Origin: JANSWY01 sp038525605
GTDB lineage: Bacteria > Bacteroidota > Bacteroidia > Cytophagales > Cyclobacteriaceae
Length of the DNA stretch: 64,000 nt
Reading direction: 5' to 3'
Assembly: GCA_038525605.1 (NCBI GenBank)
Contig: JBCBHL010000001.1
Coordinates: 13,571-77,570 of the forward strand
The notes beneath the pieces were generated by a model. It had not been told where the DNA came from. It worked only from the letters and a program-made list of their open reading frames with translations, and did not search any database. Of the stretch, positions 36,184-44,730 are shown piece after piece. A program made the position numbers and the translations under genes. Each line of letters begins with the position of its first letter. Within the stretch, counting starts at the first letter, position 1.

Positions 36184-38307
36184 TCAATTAACGGCTTTCA
36201 AAATTTTTCCAACATTTCCTTCCCGGACTTCAGCGACATGCAGGCGCATATCAGGCCATAATGCTGGCAATTGCACATTCGCCTGATCAAGGTATGTGGC
36301 TTGTCTGGCTCCTACCAATGTGTCATCATGGTCATACAAGTGATTTGTTGTCGGTTTGCGATTAGCTACTCTATTTTTTCCATTGTTCAGTACATCGATC
36401 AAATTTAAAATCAACGTGTCGATATCCCGGACTAATCGTTTGTGCTTATCCTGCTTACCGTCCATTTCAATTTCATTAAACAATTGTGTATCTCCACTGA
36501 TCTTCGTAAGACCTTCTTTCAGTGAACTGATTAGTGCTTTGAGTTCAACTTTGTTTAGCACTAATGCCATACTGGCTACATGATCTTTGATCCACAAGAC
36601 ACCCGGATTTTTCACCTTGGAGATGAATTCGGCATGCATTTTTACTGTTGCTTTGAGAATCGTAAATGCGAAAGAACTTGATTTTGTCTTTGAATCTTTA
36701 ATTGCCTGATACAGTTTGAGCTGAGCCTGCTTTAGATTACTCAGATCATCTATGATCAGAGAATTTGCCAGTTTCCTGATAACTTGCTGATGTACGGATA
36801 TCAGCTTTGGACTATGGTAATTTAGTCTAATCAATTTCGCCAGCAACTCTTCAGTTTCGACAAATCGTTTGGTAATTACAGCATGAGAGAGGTTACTTTT
36901 CATTTGGTCAAATAGTGCAATTGTTTCCATGTCAGCAGCGAAATTAATCTGAGACAACACCCCATTTTCAAGATGGTCATTGTTTTTACCTTTGTTACCT
37001 AACCCCTTTGAAAATCCAGCTATTTTCTTACTTTCTCCTATCCTGATTTCTGAGAGTGAATCTTTATCTATGATCAGCTGATCAGCGCTGATGAATCCTC
37101 TCACTTTATCAATATTCGTATTATGAGAAAGATGCTCAGATTTGATTTCTACAGGGTTCAATGTAAAGTTCAGTCCAAAATTTGTCTTAAATCCTCCGAT
37201 TAAACCCAGGATGGTATGATCTGTTGGTTTTTCGATCAATGAATGAAGGGCTTTTTGAAACAACACATCTATTTCGTTAGCTGTTTCCCAATAGGGCAAT
37301 GGTCTGCCCTTGCTAGCTGGAAGCAAAAAAGGAGGTGTCACTAGTTCCAGGGCATTCATCGCGTCCGTTTCCAGCGTAAACGGCAGTTTAGTCAGAGGCA
37401 TTTTCTCCATGCTTTCGGATATTTCCAGGTGAGAAACCCCATTTAATGGACTATTGATCATGTCTGCAAACTCATGTTCATAGCCTGCAGTAGTCAACAA
37501 GAATTCAAAATCCTTTTGGTTACTTCTGACCAGCTTCTGAAATACGATTTGATGCCCGATGAAATCACAGATTTTACCTTTAGAGCTACGAAAAAGTCCG
37601 AAATACTCCGGAAGCACTTTTTCCATTCTCCCAGACAGTTCTTCGAGGTTGCCGAAAGATTTACCTACCTGATCATAGGCCGGGTAAATATGGGTTGAAA
37701 AAAGCTTTTGATTTTCACCCGTCAGATCAAGGTGCTTACTGATTTCTGTTTCATTGAGCTCTTCTTTATCAACTTTTACTTTTCTCTGAACAACGGATGA
37801 TTGTCCGTAAAAGCCATTGACTTGTAAAGGTTTTATACTATTTGCAGGAAGCTGCGGACTGCCTGAGTTATTTACCATATTGCCCACCACTTTTTCACGT
37901 GTAGTATCAACCAAATATCCATTGACAAATTTGTCCCCTGCCGGAGTGCCGTTCATCCTGTTATCGATGGCATGTGCTACTTCATGACGGATGTTATGTG
38001 GTGAATCCTGCCCCGGACCGAAGTGAATCCGATTCCCCTGAATAGTGGCTTCTGCATGGAGCCTGGAAGGAAGAGAGGAATTGTGAGTCGCCTTCAAGCC
38101 GGATGTATCCACACCATATTGCAATCCCATCTTTGCTACGATTCGGTCGAATTTTGAAGTACCGTTCATTCTATCCAGAAGCTTTCTCTGGATGGTACTA
38201 TTTGGACGATGATCATTTATTTGAGCTAATTGATCGTTATGCGATTCAGTTCTTTCGCGGGCATATTTTTTTTCTTCTTGCTCAGTCTTGTAACATTTTG
38301 CTTTCAT
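36184..38307 (-). CDS. eCIS effector: HEVAH-type DUF4157-like domain + amidoligase-like payload
   Basis: A 707-residue protein. The tag is INDHRPNSTIQRKL (30-43), then the divergent DUF4157-like domain with HEVAH at 108-112 in NIRHEVAHAIDNRMNGTP and the segment GYLVDTTREKVV, closely matching the ART effector at 19,599. The junction is VVQRKVK (Gln174-Arg175). The payload has YEHEFADM (276-283), SHLEISE and ALELVTPPF (319-327), the closest match in the window to the amidoligase E-L-V-S/T-P-P motif. Later FGLNFTLNPVEI may be the following strand. The C-terminal half is largely helical. Amidoligase assignment is inference; HEVAH-tag membership is direct. Confidence 0.68.
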   Translation of the reverse strand: MKAKCYKTEQEEKKYARERTESHNDQLAQINDHRPNSTIQRKLLDRMNGTSKFDRIVAKMGLQYGVDTSGLKATHNSSLPSRLHAEATIQGNRIHFGPGQDSPHNIRHEVAHAIDNRMNGTPAGDKFVNGYLVDTTREKVVGNMVNNSGSPQLPANSIKPLQVNGFYGQSSVVQRKVKVDKEELNETEISKHLDLTGENQKLFSTHIYPAYDQVGKSFGNLEELSGRMEKVLPEYFGLFRSSKGKICDFIGHQIVFQKLVRSNQKDFEFLLTTAGYEHEFADMINSPLNGVSHLEISESMEKMPLTKLPFTLETDAMNALELVTPPFLLPASKGRPLPYWETANEIDVLFQKALHSLIEKPTDHTILGLIGGFKTNFGLNFTLNPVEIKSEHLSHNTNIDKVRGFISADQLIIDKDSLSEIRIGESKKIAGFSKGLGNKGKNNDHLENGVLSQINFAADMETIALFDQMKSNLSHAVITKRFVETEELLAKLIRLNYHSPKLISVHQQVIRKLANSLIIDDLSNLKQAQLKLYQAIKDSKTKSSSFAFTILKATVKMHAEFISKVKNPGVLWIKDHVASMALVLNKVELKALISSLKEGLTKISGDTQLFNEIEMDGKQDKHKRLVRDIDTLILNLIDVLNNGKNRVANRKPTTNHLYDHDDTLVGARQATYLDQANVQLPALWPDMRLHVAEVREGNVGKILKAVN

Positions 38308-38530
38308 AGTTTAACTCCCCTTTCATATAACATCAGGTGATTCGAATTGCTCTGAATTTTCGATCCGGCATCACTTCTTCTTTTCTTCAGACTGAGGGAG
38401 TTTGATATAAAGTCATACACGGTGCTTAATTCGGGTACTTTTCAAGTTTATTTTGATACTTAGTTCCTTCAGCGTATCTCCCCATTTGTTCTTTCAATTG
38501 TTCCATTGAATGAATGACATAAATGTTTGT

Positions 38531-40633
38531 TTAGTCCTTGTTTAATGAATTCAAAATCTCATTCATAGTATTTTTATGCTTTTCGCCAGCTTTTAGTATG
38601 CCGACAGTATTGAATTTTTTTACGTTTTTTTTATCAGGGTAATCTAATAAATAGCTATGCCACAAACCCAACCATTCTGTCTGTTTATAAGTGTTGTTTT
38701 GCAGATACCTGATCTCAAATACGCCGGCATGCTTATCATTTTCTATTGCCAGATGCTCTGGATTGGTAATATTGTTATTAAAATCATACTGTTTGTCAGC
38801 GGCTAACCCTTGTAATATCTGTATTAAAGATCTTATCTGTTTGAGCAATGATTTGTGTTTTCCGGAACTACTGATTGCCAGGAAAATTGCTTCTGTAAAC
38901 CTGGTCCTAAATGCCTTTTGATGGTCATCTAGTTTGTCTTTGATACCCCATATCTTCTCTCGGTTTTTCCAGGCACTTAGATTTGTTTGTATTTCCACCG
39001 GCGTTTTGAGTAAGATTGGGAATTTGTTTTTCGGGCTGGACTCATCAGTCATCTTTCTTAAATCTGCCGCCAGTTGATAGATGTGTTGAAACATGATGTT
39101 TCTAAGAAATGGTTCGTCTTCCGGGTTGATAGTAAAATCATCATACTTTTTTAGCCGTTTTCTTTCTTTATAATTGGTCTGATTTGAAAATTTTTGCTTT
39201 TTCTTAGCCATCAAAGGGTTTGTCCATCGAAAAGCATTGAATTCAGCCTTTACTGATTTCCAGAATTCATCACTTCCAAAATCGGCCAAAATATCAGTTA
39301 GGAATTTTTTGTCATCAGGATCTTTTACGTCTTCAAGATTTGTATGAAACACGTCTATAACATCCTCTAAGGTGGCACCAATGTTCACTTGTATATTGCC
39401 TTTTAGCTGACCACCTTTCAAATAGTTTTCAGCAATTTTATCATGTTCAGGAATCTCATAAGTAAATGCCCCCACTTCAAATGATTTAGTTGAATAAACA
39501 GGTTTTAACCATTGCTCTATATCATCCATTATATCATCTGCCTGCTGTTTACTTTTAACAGGATCTGTCACAATTTCAACCCCCATATTGGATGCTAAGT
39601 GACCATTTCGATAGCCTTCCACAGTCATAGGTACTTTTTCACTTACTGCCTGCCAACCTTTACCCTGGTGTAGTAGTTTTCCAATTGGAACATCAAATAC
39701 TCCAAGGAATGCACTTTGTATTCTTCCAATACACTGTTTTAAAGGAATATCAGCAGCTTTACCATCAAGATGATTAATAATAGAGGGTCCAACTTGGGAA
39801 TTGGTTAAATTAAGAACTGCCATTAATGCTTTAACTTTTTTACTCTCTTCTTGGTTTATTTCACCTTGTTCACTGTTATCCAACCCATTTAACAGACTGA
39901 TTAAATGCATGGCATTTTTATGCTTGTCTAATACATGGATTTCTTTTTCTTCGTATTTCTTTCCTTTGTAGGTAACACGTTCGCTTTTTGACCTTCTTAC
40001 CGGTAAACTAGTTTCAATTTCCAGACCTACCCTAGCACCTACAGTCTTTTTGATTCTTTGGCATTGTATGACTTTAGATAGAGCAGCAATCTGATGATTA
40101 TTTCTTGTATCCTTATTTTGGATGTTATCTGATTTTGATACCTGGCCTTTCCTTTGAATTGCCTTATCTCCCATCAAATCAGCTTCCCTCTCCAAACCAG
40201 CATCATCGTTGATTTTCAAATTACTTCGCAGTTGTAAGGTAGGCTTTACCCTCCCTTGCTTTTGCTGCACTACATGCCAGGCTTCATGCGGTAAATGTTT
40301 TTCCTGACCAGGTGCCAGGTGGATATTAGTACCATGTGCAAAGGCATGGGCATTTAGTTGTGCAGGTTTATGTGAATTGTAGTGCACTTTCACATCGTCC
40401 ATTGCATAACCGGAAAGATTTTCGATTCCGAACTTCAGTTGAGCAGGTAATCCGTCATTTCTTTTACTTAACCGAGGATAAGATATTCGTTGGTGATTCA
40501 TCGTTTCATGGAGCTTTCGCTGATAAACTGCACCCATGCGATTATCAGCAATAGTTGCGGTTCCTTGTAAAGGCTCTGCCAAATACTTTGCCGGCCCTTT
40601 CCGATCTTTGATTTTGATTTTTGATGATTTCAT
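38531..40633 (-). CDS. eCIS effector: DUF4157 domain + amidoligase/GCS-like payload
   Basis: A 700-residue protein, the longest of the three close paralogues. The tag is IADNRMGAVYQRKL (28-41), DUF4157 has HEAWH at 116-120, and the junction is VIQCQRIKK (about 188-196). The payload shows RVGLEIETSLPV (EIE 205-207), GWQAVSEKVPM...GVEIVTDPV and GNIQVNIGATL, then FPILLKTPVEIQTNLSAW and HAGVFEIRYLQ near the C-terminus, matching the 29,335 and 33,555 proteins block by block. An extra Lys-rich insertion (KKKQKFSNQTNYKERKRLKK) interrupts the middle. Its first 25 upstream bases are identical to those of the 33,555 effector, supporting duplication of gene plus leader. Confidence 0.72.
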   Translation of the reverse strand: MKSSKIKIKDRKGPAKYLAEPLQGTATIADNRMGAVYQRKLHETMNHQRISYPRLSKRNDGLPAQLKFGIENLSGYAMDDVKVHYNSHKPAQLNAHAFAHGTNIHLAPGQEKHLPHEAWHVVQQKQGRVKPTLQLRSNLKINDDAGLEREADLMGDKAIQRKGQVSKSDNIQNKDTRNNHQIAALSKVIQCQRIKKTVGARVGLEIETSLPVRRSKSERVTYKGKKYEEKEIHVLDKHKNAMHLISLLNGLDNSEQGEINQEESKKVKALMAVLNLTNSQVGPSIINHLDGKAADIPLKQCIGRIQSAFLGVFDVPIGKLLHQGKGWQAVSEKVPMTVEGYRNGHLASNMGVEIVTDPVKSKQQADDIMDDIEQWLKPVYSTKSFEVGAFTYEIPEHDKIAENYLKGGQLKGNIQVNIGATLEDVIDVFHTNLEDVKDPDDKKFLTDILADFGSDEFWKSVKAEFNAFRWTNPLMAKKKQKFSNQTNYKERKRLKKYDDFTINPEDEPFLRNIMFQHIYQLAADLRKMTDESSPKNKFPILLKTPVEIQTNLSAWKNREKIWGIKDKLDDHQKAFRTRFTEAIFLAISSSGKHKSLLKQIRSLIQILQGLAADKQYDFNNNITNPEHLAIENDKHAGVFEIRYLQNNTYKQTEWLGLWHSYLLDYPDKKNVKKFNTVGILKAGEKHKNTMNEILNSLNKD

Positions 40634-40764
40634 TATGTTGATCTATTCTCCAATAACTGATGTATCAAAGTTGTCTTGATAAATCCGCAAACTACAATAT
40701 CAGGCTACTATCAAAAAAAGTAATACTTAATAAGATGCATATCACTTTCTTTATTTTTCAAATG

Positions 40765-42609
40765 CTACGAAACCTTGTTTGGCGTTTTTTTTTTTTGTAT
40801 TTTGAAATCATTGGAATCAAGTGGGGCAACCATTCCCTCTGGTAATGTATTTTTTATTCTTCCCTTTCTGTCCATTCTATTTCGGAAATCATGAAAGTCT
40901 TCCAAATAGGCAGGCTGCCTTTCCGGACCGATTTTATGACTCAAACTCCAGGGAAATAAAATTTGTACTTTTACGGAATAAATCCTTTGCAGCAAATTGA
41001 TATATTGCGCATCATTTTGAATTTGCTTAATCGCGTCGTATTGGGTCACCATCCTTTCAGTTGGATCTTCATCGTTGTTTTGTGCATCGTGAATAAAATC
41101 CCTGAACAATTTCATCTTGATATGTTGGGCTAAATCCAGCATCATAGCTTCTGCACGATCTCCCGGCTGCTCTCTCTCCCCGATTGTTTCAAATTCTTTT
41201 AATTTAGTTTCTTCATCTGATTCATGCACACCTACTATAAACCCAGGTACCTCGGAAGAATTATCCCTTCCCTGAACGTATTCATTTGCCATCATCAAAG
41301 ATCCGGGTTGATTTAGAATCCATCTAAGCGGACGACTATATCTCATACCACCTGACATGGCTAAATTACGAATTTCGGATGCAGCAAATCTGGTAGGTCT
41401 TGGAATCATTGTATTATGTTCCAGCCAGCCAAATACATAGGCGTAATTGCCAGTGACAATATCTGTGTCAATCACATTTCCAACTGTTTCGGTATTCGTA
41501 TCAAATGCCGCTGAATCTTCATACAATACTTCATCTTGCTGATTCTCACCTGTCTCCGGCACATTTGTTTCTCTATTCTTTTGCAGATCTAGCCTCTTTC
41601 GCAAGCTGTCAATTGCTCCTGCTTTGTCGATAATTGATTTATCAACTTTATTAAAATAAAAACTGAACAATAGTTGATCCAGCATATTTATAAATCTTGT
41701 ACTGATATCTTGATATATCTCATCAAGAAACTGCAGCTCATCATTATCTTTATTATTTTCATATTCCTGCATTAGTTCTAATCTTTTATTTTTATCATTT
41801 AAGATGATCCCACTTTTAAAGACGAAGAATGCTTTTTCTGCATTTTCCTCTGTTTCCTCGATCATCCCGATAATTCTATTAATCGTGGTATAATTCCAGA
41901 CACCTCCATATCTTTTCCAGACCTCCTCCAATAACTCATTGATCCAGGGCGTTTCTACATCGTCCCGCCTTTCAGAGACTAATTCCTTCACTCTCTCTTT
42001 AGAACGAACATAGGCAAAGGGACCATTGCCATTTTTTATCCTTAGCTGGTGAACTGACCGTCCTGAAAAGGAAACAGCATTGAACCGTTCTGCTGCTGGC
42101 GATCCTCCGTATGATAGAGCTTTTGCCCCCATCACGTCTGCCTCTCTCTCCAAACCAGCATCATCATTGACCGCTATCTTTCCCTGAAACTGCATAGTGG
42201 GTTTCACCCTCCCCTGCTTTTGCTGTACCACATGCCAGGCTTCATGCGGCAGATGTTTTTCCTGCCCGGGCCCCAGGTGGATGTCTGTTCCTTGTGCATA
42301 TGCAAGAGCATCTAGTTGTGCTGGTTTTGCAGAATTGTAATGCACATTTACATCATCCATTGCATAACCGGAAAGGTTCTCGATTCCGGATTTAAGTTGG
42401 TCTGGTAATCCGGTTGCGTTAGCCTTTCGCTGCAATGGTAAATTGCCATTACCCGAAGAATCCTCAATGGCATTTTTTAACTGGCGTTGAAGAACGCATT
42501 TCGGTTTGTAATCTACATATCCGGCTCTCGCCTTGCCACCTGGTTCATTCGATACTCGCAGGATTGTTTTGGTTTGTTGTTCATAGGCTTGATTAACTAT
42601 CTCTTTCAT
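40765..42609 (-). CDS. eCIS effector: DUF4157 domain + unrecognised payload (family shared with 25,505-27,493)
   Basis: A 614-residue protein. The N-terminal motif is degenerate (VDYKPKCVLQRQL, 32-44), with an extra QR site at LPLQRKAN; DUF4157 has HEAWH at 122-126 and the junction is VHQLRIK (Gln188). The payload shares YVFGWLEH (391-398), RPLRWILNQPG (426-436) and VQILFPWS with the 25,505 effector, so the two form an effector family I do not recognise. The middle is acidic and helical. The C-terminus is Lys-rich and ends after a run of Ts in the + strand at 40,784-40,796. Same payload with a different tag subtype argues for tag exchange. Confidence 0.8.
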   Translation of the reverse strand: MKEIVNQAYEQQTKTILRVSNEPGGKARAGYVDYKPKCVLQRQLKNAIEDSSGNGNLPLQRKANATGLPDQLKSGIENLSGYAMDDVNVHYNSAKPAQLDALAYAQGTDIHLGPGQEKHLPHEAWHVVQQKQGRVKPTMQFQGKIAVNDDAGLEREADVMGAKALSYGGSPAAERFNAVSFSGRSVHQLRIKNGNGPFAYVRSKERVKELVSERRDDVETPWINELLEEVWKRYGGVWNYTTINRIIGMIEETEENAEKAFFVFKSGIILNDKNKRLELMQEYENNKDNDELQFLDEIYQDISTRFINMLDQLLFSFYFNKVDKSIIDKAGAIDSLRKRLDLQKNRETNVPETGENQQDEVLYEDSAAFDTNTETVGNVIDTDIVTGNYAYVFGWLEHNTMIPRPTRFAASEIRNLAMSGGMRYSRPLRWILNQPGSLMMANEYVQGRDNSSEVPGFIVGVHESDEETKLKEFETIGEREQPGDRAEAMMLDLAQHIKMKLFRDFIHDAQNNDEDPTERMVTQYDAIKQIQNDAQYINLLQRIYSVKVQILFPWSLSHKIGPERQPAYLEDFHDFRNRMDRKGRIKNTLPEGMVAPLDSNDFKIQKKKTPNKVS

Positions 42610-42709
42610 ATTTATTTAAAATAATGTAAGCGGTATTTTCTATTTTAAACTACACTATTACTTAGAATTGATTACAACTTATAAAGCTTGTAAGATCAGT
42701 TTTTGATTG

Positions 42710-44683
42710 TCAGGCTAATGCATTTCGTCCTCTCAGAAACGTAATGGCCGCTGTATCCAGCGCTAACACTCTGGCACCACTCATTAAAGATGCTTGTCTA
42801 AAGTCAGCATTTGTCAAAATCGCTCCTGTGAAATGTCGCGTATTTAGCTTCGGCCTGGCCCTTCTCAATCTTGCCCTTGGTTCTTCGCCTACAGCGGCAG
42901 GTCGGACAGTATGAAACATAGCATTGTTAAAAGTCACATTAGTCAAATCTGCATTTTGAAAATTTACACGATATAGCTCCGCATTATCAAATATTCCTCT
43001 TATCAGTTGTGAGCTTGAAAAATTCACATTAATTATCCTACAATTGCTAAAATTCGCTCTCGTCAGGTTATCGTTAACAAATGGACCTATGGCATCTATC
43101 TGAAGACCCCGAAAATCTGAGTTTATGAAAGAAATTCCTCCCAAAACTGAATTATCTAGTAAACCTTGTGTGATAACTTGCCATGACAGATTGGCACCAG
43201 TAAGAACGGTATTACGATATATCACATTGTTCATTATGGCACCTCTTAGGTCAGCTCCAGACAGATCAGCATTATCCAGGTCGGCTCCTCTAAGGTTAGC
43301 CCACCGAAGGTCGGCCCCAGACAGATTAGCATTACTCAGATTGGCTGTTGTGAGAGTAGTACGCCGAAGGTCAGCTCCAGTCAGATCAGCACGATGCAGG
43401 TTGGCTCCTGTAAGGTTAGTCCCTCTTAGATCAGCCCCAGACAGAACAGCTCTACGTAGATTGGCTCCTGTAAGGTCATTGCCTTGTAAGTGAGCATTTT
43501 GTAGATTAGCATGTGCAAAATTCACATTCGGCATTTGAAAAAATGACATATTCAGACCTGGTAAACTAGCATGTGGAAATATATCGAGCATACCTGCGTG
43601 ATTGGGGAACAGAAGTGTTTGATGTCTAAACCGGGTTCCGTTTAACCAGATATTATTTAATGATAAGTTTGGGCGGTTTTGAACATTCATATTATTTCCT
43701 CTCCCAAACCAAAGTATAAATGCTAAAGAATCCGTATCGAATCTTGCGTTATCAAAATTAGTCTGCAAATTAAATAAAACCTGGTCATCAAACTCGGAGT
43801 CAGAAAATGTTACAAACGATAAATCTGTGCTTCGAAAATCACATTGATTTAAATCGCAACTATAAAATTCACTAGTACGAATGTTCAAATTAGCAAAGTT
43901 TCTATTGTTGAATGTACATCTATGATAGGTAATGCCTTGTAGTAATGCTGGCTGAACTGCCTGCATGTTAACCCCACTCAAATCGTGACCAGAAAACCTA
44001 TCTACCGGAACTGCAAGAGTAAGGGCTGCTACGAATTGTTGTGTATTTGGATTTGCGACCCCTGTATAGTTAGTGTAAAGTTGAATCACCTCATCATCTG
44101 TTTTTTGATATCTCTGCAAAGGCATTGAATCATTTTTGAAATCTTCGATGATCATTTGATTAATAGCACTATCAACTACAATATTTGAATTGGCAGCTCT
44201 TTTTCCCATCACGTCTGCTTCTTTCTCCAAACCAGCATCTTCATTGACAGCTATCTTTCCCTGGAACTGCATAGTGGGTTTCACCCTCCCCTGCTTTTGC
44301 TGTACCACATGCCAGGCTTCATGTGGCAAGTGCTTTTCTTGTCCGGGTCCCAGGTGAATATTTGTTCCTTGTGCATAGGCAAGGGCATTGAGTTGTGCTG
44401 GTCTCGTTGAGTTATAATGTACTTTTACATCATCCATTGCATAACCGGAAAGATTTTCGATTCCGGACTTCAATTGATCAGGCAGTCCGGTTCGATTAGG
44501 TTTTCGCTGTATAGAGGAATTAGTATTGGCTTTTGACTCCTCAATGTCATTTTTTAGCCGGCGCTGGTAAACAGTGGACGGGCGGTCGTCTGTAATTGTG
44601 ATTGATTCCTGACTGCCAGCAACTTCTTGTTGGGTCTTCCTTTGAGCTATTTGATCATTTGAATATTCAAGTGATTCTTTCAT
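42710..44683 (-). CDS. eCIS effector: DUF4157 domain + pentapeptide-repeat payload
   Basis: A 657-residue protein. The tag is ITDDRPSTVYQRRL (30-43), with a second SIQRKPN site, DUF4157 with HEAWH at 121-125 and LEKEAD near 152, and junction PLQRYQK (Gln190-Arg191). From about 220 to 650 the chain is built of pentapeptide repeats A(D/N)LxX; about 390-495 are the most regular (GADLRGTNLTGANLHRADL). These fold as a right-handed quadrilateral beta-helix. Some members mimic DNA and inhibit gyrase, but many have no known role, so the toxic mechanism is open. The first 120 residues are nearly identical to those of the next upstream gene. Confidence 0.88.
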   Translation of the reverse strand: MKESLEYSNDQIAQRKTQQEVAGSQESITITDDRPSTVYQRRLKNDIEESKANTNSSIQRKPNRTGLPDQLKSGIENLSGYAMDDVKVHYNSTRPAQLNALAYAQGTNIHLGPGQEKHLPHEAWHVVQQKQGRVKPTMQFQGKIAVNEDAGLEKEADVMGKRAANSNIVVDSAINQMIIEDFKNDSMPLQRYQKTDDEVIQLYTNYTGVANPNTQQFVAALTLAVPVDRFSGHDLSGVNMQAVQPALLQGITYHRCTFNNRNFANLNIRTSEFYSCDLNQCDFRSTDLSFVTFSDSEFDDQVLFNLQTNFDNARFDTDSLAFILWFGRGNNMNVQNRPNLSLNNIWLNGTRFRHQTLLFPNHAGMLDIFPHASLPGLNMSFFQMPNVNFAHANLQNAHLQGNDLTGANLRRAVLSGADLRGTNLTGANLHRADLTGADLRRTTLTTANLSNANLSGADLRWANLRGADLDNADLSGADLRGAIMNNVIYRNTVLTGANLSWQVITQGLLDNSVLGGISFINSDFRGLQIDAIGPFVNDNLTRANFSNCRIINVNFSSSQLIRGIFDNAELYRVNFQNADLTNVTFNNAMFHTVRPAAVGEEPRARLRRARPKLNTRHFTGAILTNADFRQASLMSGARVLALDTAAITFLRGRNALA

Positions 44684-44730
44684 TGTACACCTTATTTTAA
44701 TGGTTAGTACTCCTATTTCTAAGTCGCTGA

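Noticed and set aside
43125..43493. A + strand 122-residue frame rich in RSAP/RLA repeats
   Set aside because: It is the antisense of the pentapeptide repeats in the 42,710-44,683 gene; its repeats are a by-product of that coding sequence.
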